Numbered from the stretch's first letter, positions 8,361 through 16,310 are shown. The stretch: DNA of 50,002 nt from an uncultured Myxococcaceae bacterium (GCA_945952225.1 CAMFHP010000060.1:1-50002), one strand, 5' to 3'. Numbers and translations are program-made. Notes: generated by a model from the letters alone, not told the origin.

Positions 8361-8388
8361 CCTTCGTCGAAGGGGGCGTGACGGTTAC
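8361..8388 (-). promoter_or_regulatory. ECF-sigma-like promoter for the YceI gene
   Basis: On the minus strand, GTAACC (8388-8383) is separated by 16 nt from CGAAGG (8366-8361). The shape fits an extracytoplasmic-function sigma promoter, with an AAC-containing -35 and a CGA-type -10. It mirrors the plus-strand site at 8424-8451 and matches the one before egtD at 10208-10235. A transcript from here would have a leader of roughly 45 nt. Confidence 0.6.
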
Positions 8389-8423
8389 GGGCGGTGACGA
8401 GACGCAGAAAGATTTCGCGCGCT

Positions 8424-8451
8424 GTAACCGCCGAGCGTTCTGTGACGAAGG
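8424..8451 (+). promoter_or_regulatory. ECF-sigma-like promoter for the GSCG lipoprotein gene
   Basis: GTAACC (8424-8429), a 16-nt spacer and CGAAGG (8446-8451). Identity with the divergent site at 8361-8388 extends to GTAACCG at the left and GACGAAGGAGCG at the right, while the spacers differ. That pattern points to two selected promoters rather than a chance palindrome. The leader to the ATG at 8519 would be about 60 nt. Confidence 0.6.
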
Positions 8452-8518
8452 AGCGATCGCCTTCCGCTGCGCGTCGATGGAGACGCGCCGTGCGACGCGC
8501 AGAGCGAGACGAACTCCG

Positions 8519-8812
8519 ATGAAGACCGAACTCCGTGCCACGCTGCTGATGATGGTGTCGACCGCGCTCGGCACCGCGCTCCCCGCGTGCTCGACCACGC
8601 AGCCTGCTGCGCCCGCGATGGCCACGAGCGCCGCGCAATCGAGCGGACAGGCGGGGTCGTGCGGCGCCCACTCGACGGCCGCGCCTGCGCCCGCAGCGGC
8701 GCCCTCCACGGCGGGTCAGGCCGCGTCGTGCGGCGCGTCGGGATCGTGCGGTGCGGCTCCGTCGACGGGCGCTCCGACGCCTGCGCCTGCGGGCAACGGC
8801 GGACGTCGCTGA
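8519..8812 (+). CDS. Small lipoprotein with repeated GSCG/SCGA motifs
   Basis: A 97-aa exported protein. An N-terminal signal with lipobox L21-P22-A23-C24 predicts lipidation at Cys24 and membrane anchoring. The mature part is low-complexity Ala/Pro/Ser/Gly with cysteines in a repeated context: GQAGSCGAHS, GQAASCGASGSCGAAPS. No enzymatic domain is visible. Regularly spaced Cys-Gly motifs resemble short metal-binding or modified-cysteine peptides such as the HvfA/bufferin type, but no DUF692 (MNIO) modifying enzyme is in the window, so this is only a suggestion. It is divergent from yceI and shares the same promoter motif. The frame is open upstream to 8378; ATG 8519 gives the signal peptide. 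Confidence 0.7.
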   Translation: MKTELRATLLMMVSTALGTALPACSTTQPAAPAMATSAAQSSGQAGSCGAHSTAAPAPAAAPSTAGQAASCGASGSCGAAPSTGAPTPAPAGNGGRR

Positions 8813-8898
8813 GCGAGCGACGCGCGCCTCCGATCGTCGCGGTGGGAGACGGTCGGAGGTGCGGGCGCGACGGGTGGGGGAACGCGCGGGCGCCTCGC

Positions 8899-9195
8899 TC
8901 AGCGCGCTTCGGAGACGGTGACGCCGCGCCAGAACGCGATGCGTCCGCGCACGTGCGCCGCGGCGTCGTGGGGCGTGGGGTAGTACCAGGCGGCGTCGCG
9001 GTTCACCGCGCCGTCGACCACGAGGTCGTAGTAGCTCGCGGTGCCCTTCCACCCGCAGACGGTGTGCGTCGCGCTCGGGCGAAGGTGTGCGTGCGACACC
9101 GCCTCGGGCGGAAAGTACGCGTTGCCTTCGACCATCACGACGTCGTCGCTCTCGGCGATCAGCGCGCCGTTCCATCGGGCCTGCATGCGCGGCAT
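8899..9195 (-). CDS. DUF427 domain-containing protein
   Basis: A 98-aa single-domain protein. It shows the DUF427 pattern: RWNGALIAESDDVVMVEGNAYFP, a histidine-containing HTVCGWKGTASYYDLVVDG core, and the C-terminal AWYYPTPHDAAAHVRGRIAFW. The biochemical role of the family is not established. Start and stop leave 57 bp to the egtD start, on the same strand, so it is probably the last gene of the egtB-egtD transcript and would share the ECF-like promoter. Length and motif order match the whole family domain. Confidence 0.88.
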   Translation of the reverse strand: MPRMQARWNGALIAESDDVVMVEGNAYFPPEAVSHAHLRPSATHTVCGWKGTASYYDLVVDGAVNRDAAWYYPTPHDAAAHVRGRIAFWRGVTVSEAR

Positions 9196-9252
9196 CGGGG
9201 TGTTCCTCTCGTGGGGGTGTGGAGATTTTGGGGGATGGGAGCGCTCCGTCGC

Positions 9253-10197
9253 TCACACGGCGACGAGGAGCGAGTGGGCGAAGGGCCACGCGGCGTCGGT
9301 CCACTGGTGTGTGCAGTCGTAGCCCGCGGCGCGGGCCCACGCGCGGAGCTCGTCGAGCGCGAAGCGATGGCTCGACTCGGTCCAGATCGTGTCGCCGGGG
9401 GCGAAGTGAAAGCGCTCGCCGTGGAGCGTCGCGACGGTGGCGCGCGTCGCGACGAGGTGCATCTCGATGCGTCGCGCGGAGGCGTTCCATCGGGCCTCGT
9501 GGGCGAAGGCGCCGAGGTCGAAGTCTGCGCCCCACGCGCGGTTGAGCCGCAGCAGCACGTTGCGGTTGAAGGCCGCCGTGACCCCGAGGGCGTCGTCGTA
9601 TGCGGGCACGAGCCGCGCCGCATCGTGCCCGATGTCCGTCGCGAGCAGCAGCGCGTCACCGGGTTCGAGGCGCGCGCGCACGTCGGCGAGAAAGCGCGGG
9701 GCCTCGTCGCGGTCGAAGTTCGAGAGGTTGCTGCCGAGAAAGAGCGCGAGGCGCCTCGTGCCCGCGACGCGCGGCGCGCGAGAGAGCCCGTCGAGGTACG
9801 TGGCCTCGACGCAGCGGGTCTCGACGGTGGGCAGCGCTTCGAGCGTGCGTGCGCATCCGAGCAGGGCCTCGCGCGAGATGTCGACGGCGGTGAACACCGT
9901 GTGGGCCTGCCGCGCGGCCACGATCGAGAGCACGCGCAGCGCCTTGAGCCCCGCGCCGGGACCGAGCTCCACGACCTCGACGGGCGAGGCGAGCGCGTCG
10001 AGCACCGCGGCGGTGTGCGCGTCGAGGAGGCGCACGTCGGCGCGCGTGACCTCGTACTCGGGGAGCCGCGTGATCGCTTCGAAGAGCGTCGAGCCGAGCT
10101 CGTCGTAGAGGAGCGCGCAGGGCAGCGTGCGGGGCCTCGCGCGGAGGCCTTCGAGAATCTGTGCGGTGAGCGCGGAGTCGGCGTCGGGGGTGGTCAC
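9253..10197 (-). CDS. egtD: L-histidine N(alpha)-methyltransferase, ergothioneine biosynthesis
   Basis: A 314-aa SAM-dependent enzyme that trimethylates histidine to hercynine, the first step of ergothioneine synthesis. Diagnostic sequence includes LPCALLYDELGSTLFEAITRLPEY, the SAM-binding VELGPGAGLKALRVL, LFLGSNLSNFDRDEAPRFL, and a C-terminal substrate region with FALDELRAWARAAGY and WPFAHSLLVAV. Length is normal for the family. The start codon is GTG at 10197. A GTAACC-N16-CGAAGT promoter ends only about 10 nt upstream, so its transcript would be nearly leaderless. The gene lies 34 bp downstream of egtB on the same strand. Confidence 0.92.
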   Translation of the reverse strand: MTTPDADSALTAQILEGLRARPRTLPCALLYDELGSTLFEAITRLPEYEVTRADVRLLDAHTAAVLDALASPVEVVELGPGAGLKALRVLSIVAARQAHTVFTAVDISREALLGCARTLEALPTVETRCVEATYLDGLSRAPRVAGTRRLALFLGSNLSNFDRDEAPRFLADVRARLEPGDALLLATDIGHDAARLVPAYDDALGVTAAFNRNVLLRLNRAWGADFDLGAFAHEARWNASARRIEMHLVATRATVATLHGERFHFAPGDTIWTESSHRFALDELRAWARAAGYDCTHQWTDAAWPFAHSLLVAV

Positions 10198-10207
10198 GGT
10201 GGTCCCT

Positions 10208-10235
10208 ACTTCGCGCGTCGTGGCGCAGCGGTTAC
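10208..10235 (-). promoter_or_regulatory. ECF-sigma-like promoter before egtD
   Basis: On the minus strand, GTAACC (10235-10230), 16 nt, then CGAAGT (10213-10208). It is the same motif with the same spacing as the divergent pair at 8361-8451. The TAA stop of egtB lies inside the -35 element. It would let egtD and the DUF427 gene be transcribed separately from egtB. Confidence 0.55.
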
Positions 10236-11485
10236 AGCGAGCGCGCGAGGCGGGCGCCGGTGCGTTGAAAGCGCGTGTCGGCGTGCCAGAAGTTCCGGTA
10301 CGTGACGCGGAGGTGGCCGCGCGGGGTGTACATCGATCCGCCGCGGAGCACGCGCTGGTTCACCATGAACTTGCCGTTGTACTCACCCACCGCGCCCGCG
10401 GCCGGCGCGAAGCCGGGGAAGGGCTCGTAGCTCGACGCGGTCCAGCACCACACGGCGCCGTGGAGGCCGCGGGTGTGCGGTCGCGGCGCGAGGTCGAGGG
10501 GCGCGTCGCGGTCGGCGTCGAGGAGGTGTCCGTCGTGCGGCGAGGCCTCGGCGTGGGCGCACGCGGCTTCGTATTCGAACTCCGTGGGGAGCCGCGCGCC
10601 GAGGTAGCGCGCGATCGCGTCGGCTTCGAAGTACGAGAGGTTCGTGGCGGGCGCGTCGGGGTCGAGCGCACACTCGCCGTGGAGCGTGAAGGCGTGCGCG
10701 GTGTCGCCGTCGAGGCGGTGGTAGAGCGGCGCGTCGAGGTGGTGTGCGCGGGCGAAATCCCACCCCTCGCTGAGCCAGAGCGACGGGGTCTCGTAGCCGC
10801 CGTCGCGCGCGAAGGCGAGCACGTCGCGCACGCGTACGGGCGCGGTCGCGAGGGCGAAGGGTTCGAGCCACACGCGGTGCCGCGGGCCCTCGTTGTCGAA
10901 GGCGAATCCGTCGCCCGCGTGGCCCACGGAGACGAGCCCGCCGGGGTGCTCGACCCACGCGTCGCCGTCGTGGGCGGCGGCGATCGGCGCTGCGGGCGCG
11001 GCGGTGTACACCGGGCGCAGCGGGTTCTGCGCGAGCGCGTGGTGCAGGTCGGTGAGGAGGAGTTCCTGATGCTGTTCCTCGTGCGAGAGGCCCAGTTCGA
11101 GGAGCGGTGTGAGCTGCGCGAGGGCGAGCGGATCGAGGGCGCGCACGAGGGCGTCGAGGCGGGCGTCGACGGCGCGTCGCCAGGCGCCCACCTCGTCGGC
11201 CGAGGGACGCGAGAGCATCGCGCGCGCAGGCCGCGGGTGCCGCGGTCCGACGGCGTTGTAGTACGAGTTGAAGAGGTAGCCGTAGCGGTCGTCGACGCGG
11301 GGAACGCCGCGGGGGGCGAGCACGAACTCTTCGAAGAACCAGGTCGTGTGCGCGCGGTGCCACTTCACCGGGCTCGCCGAGGGCATCGATTGGAGGTTCT
11401 GGTCTTCGGGCGACAGCGGCGCGGCGAGGCGCTCGGTGCGCGCGCGGACCGTGTGGAACCGCGCGAGGAGTTCGTCGGCGTGCAT
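10232..11485 (-). CDS. egtB: Ergothioneine biosynthesis iron-dependent sulfoxide synthase
   Basis: A 417-aa non-heme iron enzyme that joins hercynine to a thiol (gamma-glutamylcysteine or cysteine) with oxygen, forming the sulfoxide precursor of ergothioneine. The N-terminal DinB_2-like domain supplies the iron histidines: WHRAHTTWFFEEF and GLSHEEQHQELLLTDLHHAL. The C-terminal FGE-sulfatase-like domain contains AWVEHPGGLVSVGHAGDGFA, LPTEFEYEAACAHA and GGSMYTPRGHLRVTYRNFWH. ATG 11485 has AGGGAG upstream. Neither the C-S lyase (EgtE) nor the amidotransferase (EgtC) is in the window, so the pathway must be completed elsewhere, and the thiol donor cannot be settled here. Confidence 0.92.
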   Translation of the reverse strand: MHADELLARFHTVRARTERLAAPLSPEDQNLQSMPSASPVKWHRAHTTWFFEEFVLAPRGVPRVDDRYGYLFNSYYNAVGPRHPRPARAMLSRPSADEVGAWRRAVDARLDALVRALDPLALAQLTPLLELGLSHEEQHQELLLTDLHHALAQNPLRPVYTAAPAAPIAAAHDGDAWVEHPGGLVSVGHAGDGFAFDNEGPRHRVWLEPFALATAPVRVRDVLAFARDGGYETPSLWLSEGWDFARAHHLDAPLYHRLDGDTAHAFTLHGECALDPDAPATNLSYFEADAIARYLGARLPTEFEYEAACAHAEASPHDGHLLDADRDAPLDLAPRPHTRGLHGAVWCWTASSYEPFPGFAPAAGAVGEYNGKFMVNQRVLRGGSMYTPRGHLRVTYRNFWHADTRFQRTGARLARSL

Positions 11486-11587
11486 GGTGTCTCCCTGCGG
11501 CGTGGAGGGTGTCGGGGGTGTCGTCGCGGGAGAAGTGAAAACGTCGCGAGGGCCTTCGACGACCGCGCGTCGTGATAGAAAAAACCC

Positions 11588-12355
11588 ATGGCGTCAGAGC
11601 CCGTGAAGCGCGTGGAAATCACCTACGAGGTGCCGTCGTGGAGCGTGCGGTGGGAGCTCGACGACAACGAGCCGCGCATGCCCGAGAACCCACTCCAGGT
11701 CGCGATCTGCGACCTCTTGAAGCTGATCCTTGCCGCGTGGTGCCGCCGTCGTGGCGCCGACGCCCTCGTGAGCGGCAACGTCGCCGTGCGCTGGGACGCG
11801 GCGCATCCGCGCGTGGGGGTTGATCCCGACGTGTACCTCGTGGAGCCCGCGCCGCCGCTCGACCTCGAAGAGAAGAGCGTGCGCACGTGGGTCGAGGGCC
11901 ATCACCCGCCGCGCGTCTGCGTCGAGGTGGTGGGCGAGGGCACCGCCCGCGAGGACTACCGCGACAAGCCCGAGAAGTACGCCGCGAGCGGCACGCGCGA
12001 GCTCTGGGTGTTCGACCCGCTGTTGCGCGGAATGCCCGGAACCCGTCGCCGCGAGGCCTTTCTGCTTCAGGTGTGGCGTCGCGTGGGCGGGCAGTTTCGA
12101 CGGGTGTACGCGGGCGAGGGCCCTGCGTTCTCCGAGGAGCTCGGCGCGTGGCTCGTGGTGACCGACGGACGCCGCCGCCTGCGCATCGCCGACGACCCCG
12201 ATGGGGCCGCGCTGTGGCCCACGCCCGAAGAAGAAGAGCGCGCTGCGAAGGAGGCCGAGCGTGCGGCGAAGGAGCGCGCGATGGCCGAGGCCCAGGCCGC
12301 GCGCGACGAGGTCGAGCGACTGCGCGCCGAGATCGCGCGGCTTCGCAACGGGTGA
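11588..12355 (+). CDS. Uma2-family (DUF820) putative restriction-like endonuclease
   Basis: A 255-aa protein of the Uma2 group, which has a PD-(D/E)XK nuclease fold of mostly unknown function. Visible are NPLQVAICDLLKLILAAW, VGVDPDVYLVE (acidic active-site region), and PRVCVEVVGEGTAREDYRDK followed by KYAASGTRELWVFDP, the hallmark E-x-V...D...K-x-x-x-Y block. The last ~50 residues are a charged Ala/Glu/Arg coiled coil starting at PTPEEEERAAKEAERAAKE. It is a single gene between egtB and rimO. ATAG in GATAGAAA lies 6-12 nt before the ATG, with little room for a leader. Confidence 0.85.
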   Translation: MASEPVKRVEITYEVPSWSVRWELDDNEPRMPENPLQVAICDLLKLILAAWCRRRGADALVSGNVAVRWDAAHPRVGVDPDVYLVEPAPPLDLEEKSVRTWVEGHHPPRVCVEVVGEGTAREDYRDKPEKYAASGTRELWVFDPLLRGMPGTRRREAFLLQVWRRVGGQFRRVYAGEGPAFSEELGAWLVVTDGRRRLRIADDPDGAALWPTPEEEERAAKEAERAAKERAMAEAQAARDEVERLRAEIARLRNG

Positions 12356-12374
12356 CGGGGAATGTCCGGGGAGG

Positions 12375-13787
12375 TCAGTTCGTGACGCGGAGCGCGACCT
12401 TGCGCTTCGGCTTCGCGGGGGCGGGCTTCTTCTCGCCCGCGGGAGACGCGGCGGCGCCGTCGTCGAGCACCACCTCGCCCACGAGGTCGTAGTCGGCGCT
12501 CTGGGTGACCTCGACGGTCACCATCTCGCCGGGGCGCACCTCGGCGCCCGAGAGGTACACCACGCCGTCGATGTCGGGGGCCTGGCCCGCGTGGCGTCCC
12601 TGGAGCACGAACTCGTGCTCGCTGCTCGCGCCGTCGACGAGCACTTCGAGGTGCTGTCCCACGAGGGCGCGGTTGCGCTTGCGCGAGATGGGGCGCTGCA
12701 GGGCCATGAGCTTGCGGTGCCGCGCGGCGCTGTCCTTCTTGGTGACCTTCGCGTCCTGCGTGAAGCTGCCCGTGTCCTCCTCGTCGGAGTAGCGGAACAC
12801 GCCCACGCGGTCGAACTCGGCCCACTGCACGAAGTCGCAGAGTTCCTTGAAGTCGGCGTCGGTCTCGCCGGGGTGTCCCACGATGAAGGCCGTGCGGAAC
12901 ACCACGCCGGGAATGCGATTGCGCACGGTCTCGACCACCTTGCGGAGCCGCGCACCGCCGTGGCCGCGCTTCATGCGCCGGAGCATCGCGTCGCTCGCGT
13001 GCTGGAGCGGCATGTCGACGTAGCGCACCACCTTCGGGTGCGTGGCGATCACCTCGACGAGCTCATCGGTGAGCGTCTCGGGGTAGAGGTAGTGCACGCG
13101 CAGCCAGCGGAGTCCCTTCACCTCACCGAGCGCCGTGATGAGCGACGCGAGCGTCGGGCGACCGGGGAGGTCGCGGCCCCACGCGATGGTGTCCTGCGAG
13201 ACGATGTTGAGCTCCAGCGTGCCCGCGTCGGCGAGGCGCGTGGCCTCTTCGACGATGTCTTCGAGCGAGCGGCTGCGCTGCTTGCCGCGGATCGCAGGGA
13301 TCGCACAGAACGAGCACGTGCGGTTGCAGCCCTCGGCGATCTTCAGGTACGCGCTGTGGCGGGCCTGCGAGAGCACGCGCGGATCGGTCGCGCGGAGGGT
13401 GTAGTGCGCGGGGTTGCCCACGAGCATGCGCTCGGCGCCGCCCTCCAGCACGTCGCGGAGCTTGAGCATGTCGCTCGACCCGAGAAAGTGGTCGACCTCG
13501 GGCATCTCCTTCGAGAGCTCTTCGGGGTAGCGCTGCGAGAGGCAGCCCGAGACCACGAGCTTCTCGCAGCGTCCCGATTCCTTGAAGCGACCCATCTCGA
13601 GGATGGTGTCGATGCTCTCTTCCTTCGCGGGGCCGATGAAGCCGCAGGTGTTGACGACGATGTACTCGGCCTCCGAGGGGTCGGCGGTGAGTTCGAAGCC
13701 GTTGCCCGTGGCGACGCCGAGCATCACCTCGGTGTCGACGCGGTTCTTGGGGCACCCGAGGGAGACGAAATGGATCTTGCGGGTCAT
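12375..13787 (-). CDS. rimO: Ribosomal protein S12 methylthiotransferase RimO
   Basis: A 470-aa radical SAM enzyme that adds a methylthio group to an aspartate of ribosomal protein S12. Domain order is MTTase N-terminal domain (FVSLGCPKNRVDTEVMLG, VNTCGFIGPAKEESI, SGCLSQRY with three iron-sulfur cysteines), radical SAM core (EGCNRTCSFCAIPAIRG, the CxxxCxxC cluster), then a TRAM domain ending near EVTQSADYDLVGEV. SRSLEDIVEEATRLAD and the RYVDMPLQHASDAML block are typical of RimO. It carries a Lys/Ala/Pro-rich C-terminal tail of ~25 residues that most relatives lack. It converges on the Uma2-type gene with a 19-bp gap. Confidence 0.95.
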   Translation of the reverse strand: MTRKIHFVSLGCPKNRVDTEVMLGVATGNGFELTADPSEAEYIVVNTCGFIGPAKEESIDTILEMGRFKESGRCEKLVVSGCLSQRYPEELSKEMPEVDHFLGSSDMLKLRDVLEGGAERMLVGNPAHYTLRATDPRVLSQARHSAYLKIAEGCNRTCSFCAIPAIRGKQRSRSLEDIVEEATRLADAGTLELNIVSQDTIAWGRDLPGRPTLASLITALGEVKGLRWLRVHYLYPETLTDELVEVIATHPKVVRYVDMPLQHASDAMLRRMKRGHGGARLRKVVETVRNRIPGVVFRTAFIVGHPGETDADFKELCDFVQWAEFDRVGVFRYSDEEDTGSFTQDAKVTKKDSAARHRKLMALQRPISRKRNRALVGQHLEVLVDGASSEHEFVLQGRHAGQAPDIDGVVYLSGAEVRPGEMVTVEVTQSADYDLVGEVVLDDGAAASPAGEKKPAPAKPKRKVALRVTN

Positions 13788-13851
13788 GCGGGCCGTGGAG
13801 TCTGCCGCGTGGCGCGGCCGACGATGAGGTGTGGGCGATGCGCGCGAGCGG

Positions 13852-14337
13852 TCACTCGCGGAAGTTGTTGTACTGCAGCTCGATCGGGAGCTCGGTGCCG
13901 CGCAGAAGCTGGATCACCGCCTGGAGGTCGTCGCGGTTCTTGCCCGTCACGCGCACGGCGTCTTCGTGGATGGCCGCCTGCACCTTGAGCTTCGAGTTCT
14001 TCACCAGGTCGACGATCGTGCGGGCGTTGTCGCGGTCGATGCCCTCTTTGATCTTCACCACCTGGCGGAACATCCCCTTGCCGCCGGGGATCACCTTCTG
14101 CGGATCGAGGTGCTTCAGCGACACGTTGCGGCGCACCATCTTGCCCTTGAGCACGTCGAGGGCGGCCTCGACGCGGCTCTCGGCGTTGGCCGTCACGACG
14201 ATGCCCTCGGCGTTGCGCTCGATCGTGGTGCCGGTGTCGCGGAAGTCGAAGCGCGTCGCGATCTCGCGCTGCGACTGCTGGAGGGCGTTCTCGACCTCCA
14301 TCGAGTTGACCTTCGAGACGACGTCGAACGACGGCAT
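13852..14337 (-). CDS. YajQ-family nucleotide-binding protein
   Basis: A 161-aa protein of the YajQ (DUF520) family, cytosolic two-domain proteins, some members of which bind cyclic di-GMP. The N-terminus MPSFDVVSKVNSMEVENAL, the RFDFRDTGTTIERN stretch, and VQAAIHEDAVRVTGKNRDDL with LPIELQYNNFRE at the end match the family over its full length. The start is ATG 14337. On the minus strand a GTATAC-like box (around 14380-14386) lies upstream and could be the -10 of its promoter. The specific ligand is not visible from sequence. Confidence 0.92.
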   Translation of the reverse strand: MPSFDVVSKVNSMEVENALQQSQREIATRFDFRDTGTTIERNAEGIVVTANAESRVEAALDVLKGKMVRRNVSLKHLDPQKVIPGGKGMFRQVVKIKEGIDRDNARTIVDLVKNSKLKVQAAIHEDAVRVTGKNRDDLQAVIQLLRGTELPIELQYNNFRE

Positions 14338-14400
14338 GGTGGGCTGCGGCGCTCCTGTGCGGTGGGGAGCCGCGCGTATACACCAGCCCGCGGGCCGTCG

Positions 14401-15057
14401 CTACGTGATGCGGGCGCGCGTGGGCTCGTCGCCGGTGACGGGCTGCTGGTACTTCCGCAGCGTGGCGAGGAAGGTCTGCTCCGCAGCGTCGATCCACGCG
14501 GCGGGCAGCTCGGCGGCCGCGGCGGAGAGGGCCTCGGTCCACCGCTCGATGCGCGTGAGCCCGGGGATCTGATCGACGTTGCGAATGGGCACCATGGCCT
14601 CTTCGGCGATGGCCTTCGCCTGGTCGAGCTCCAGCACCGCGAGGGCCGCGCGAAGACCCGCCCGCACGCGCTCGGCTTCGATGTCACCCATCACCGCGTC
14701 GTTGGCCGGGCGGTGCTCGTCGAGGTAGCGGAGCATCAGCGCGCCCGCGCCCCACGTGCGAAAGAGGTTGCCCGAGGCGTCGACGAGACGGCTGTAGGGC
14801 ACGAGGCGGTCGAAGACCCAGCGGAGCCCCTGGGTGACGTTCCCGCGGATCGTGGTGGACTCTTCGAGGTCGACGAGGATGCGCCGCGCGCTGGCCGTGA
14901 GCGTCACGCCGCGGGCCCGCGCCATGCGCTCGAACATGGCCGCGCGGAGCATGCGCACCACCGGGACGTCGAACATCGGCGGAAGCAGGAAGCGCGCGCC
15001 GCCCGCCATCACGCCGTACATCACAAGCACGCCCTCGTTGAGCGCTCTCGGCTTCAT
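14401..15057 (-). CDS. Protein of unknown function
   Basis: A 218-aa protein I do not recognise. The N-terminus MKPRALNEGVLVMYGVMAGG is moderately hydrophobic, followed by a helical, charged body (RILVDLEESTTIRGNVTQGL, WGAGALMLRYLDEHRPAND, EAMVPIRNVDQIPGLTRIER). There is no clear signal peptide and no catalytic motif. It overlaps the ATP-grasp gene by ATGA (15054-15057) and is almost certainly co-translated with it, so a role in the same envelope or polysaccharide step is likely. The 862-codon open frame running on to 16989 is only a shadow beyond 15057. Confidence 0.65.
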   Translation of the reverse strand: MKPRALNEGVLVMYGVMAGGARFLLPPMFDVPVVRMLRAAMFERMARARGVTLTASARRILVDLEESTTIRGNVTQGLRWVFDRLVPYSRLVDASGNLFRTWGAGALMLRYLDEHRPANDAVMGDIEAERVRAGLRAALAVLELDQAKAIAEEAMVPIRNVDQIPGLTRIERWTEALSAAAAELPAAWIDAAEQTFLATLRKYQQPVTGDEPTRARIT

Positions 15058-16310
15058 GGTGCGGCGGAGGGTACTCCGCTCACGCGCCGCGTGGAACCCG
15101 TCTGCACGCGCGCGGGCGGCGGGATCGTGCCGCCGTGAAGCTCCTTGAGGATCAGCCTGCACGCGGGGGTGAACGCGTCGTCGGGGGGATCGTAGTCGTA
15201 GCAGGTGGTCCAGACGTTCACTTCGAGGAGCAGCGGTCCCGAGGCCGAGATCGCGATGTCCCAGCCGAGCGAGAGCGCGTCGGGCGCGAGCCGTCGATGG
15301 GCGAGCAGGGCCACGAGCCGTCCCTCGTCGAACCACGGAACGCGCATGCCCACGAACGATCGCTTCGTGTCGGGGTGCTCGCCGAAGCGCACGGGGGCGC
15401 CGCCGTTCCACGTGCCGAAGGTCTTCTTCGTGACGCCCGCGAGCACCCTGCCCGTGCGTCGGTCGATCTGCGCCCAGATGCCGCCCTGCGCGGTGTTGTC
15501 GGCGTCGACGCCCGCGCGCCCGATGCGAATGGCGCAGCGCGAGACGTGGGCCTCGCGGGTCTTCGGATCGAGCGTGGTGATCACCCGCAGCGACGAGAGC
15601 GGCGCCGTCTCGGGAAAGACCTTCAAGAGCTCGGGGTGGTTGCGCAGCTTCGTCTGGATGATGAACGCCGAGGCCTCGTCGCCGAGGGCCTTGAGCTCGT
15701 CGGCGGTGAAGCTCGCGACGCCGAAGCCCAGGTCGCGCTGCGGATCTTTCACGATGAACGTTCCGCCGCGGGCGATGGCCTCGGCGGGCGTGTGCGTGGG
15801 CGGCGTGGGGATCGCCGCGCGCGCGCACTCGTCGAGAAAGAAGCGCTTGTCGTCGAGGCGCAGCGACGCGGGACGGTCGCGGTTCCAGCGCCAGGCGTAG
15901 TACATCGCGAGGGAGAAATCGGGGCGCGTCCAGCGGGCTTCGGCGTCGGTGTAGTCGCTCGCGGGGTGAAAGACGGCGAGCTCGGGGAAGCCCAGCGCGA
16001 GGCGCCAGTACGCGCGCCACGCACGACCGCGGCGCAGCGCGCGGAAGAAGCTCACCACCGGCCAGAGATAGAGAAAGCAGAGGTACAGCGCGCGCAGCGG
16101 GAGGAGCCGTCGGAGCGCGGGCGAGACGCGCCCGGCCTGGAGGTCTTCGAAGGTCCGTCCGTCGTAGCGGACCTCGTGGTTCCAGAGTCGATAGGGCAGC
16201 GCGAGGGCCCAGGTGGGCACCTCGTTGTGCTCCTTCGGGAGCTCGCCGCGCCACGCGAAGCGCGTGATCCGACGCCAGTAGGTGCCCGCGTCCGCGCGCG
16301 TGTCGAGCAT
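15054..16310 (-). CDS. ATP-grasp enzyme of the sugar-transfer-associated type
   Basis: A 418-aa ATP-grasp protein, probably an ATP-dependent ligase acting in cell-surface sugar or peptide modification. Hydrophobic segments near LRALYLCFLYLWPVVSFF suggest membrane association. The ATP-grasp part includes RRLRLDDKRFFLDECARAAI-like substrate lid sequence, GTFIVKDPQRDLGFGVASF (ATP-binding lysine), SSLRVITTLDP, and the metal-binding end WDIAISASGPLLLEVNVW. The pattern fits Pfam's ATPgrasp_ST group. The start at 16310 (MLDTRADAGTYW) gives a sensible N-terminus; the frame stays open to 16760. It is translationally coupled to the unknown gene at 14401-15057. Confidence 0.72.
   Translation of the reverse strand: MLDTRADAGTYWRRITRFAWRGELPKEHNEVPTWALALPYRLWNHEVRYDGRTFEDLQAGRVSPALRRLLPLRALYLCFLYLWPVVSFFRALRRGRAWRAYWRLALGFPELAVFHPASDYTDAEARWTRPDFSLAMYYAWRWNRDRPASLRLDDKRFFLDECARAAIPTPPTHTPAEAIARGGTFIVKDPQRDLGFGVASFTADELKALGDEASAFIIQTKLRNHPELLKVFPETAPLSSLRVITTLDPKTREAHVSRCAIRIGRAGVDADNTAQGGIWAQIDRRTGRVLAGVTKKTFGTWNGGAPVRFGEHPDTKRSFVGMRVPWFDEGRLVALLAHRRLAPDALSLGWDIAISASGPLLLEVNVWTTCYDYDPPDDAFTPACRLILKELHGGTIPPPARVQTGSTRRVSGVPSAAP

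Noticed and set aside
8312-9535. Extension of the YceI frame upstream for ~400 codons
   Set aside because: The signal peptide fixes the start at 8311, and the extension overlaps the divergent lipoprotein gene and the DUF427 and egtD genes.
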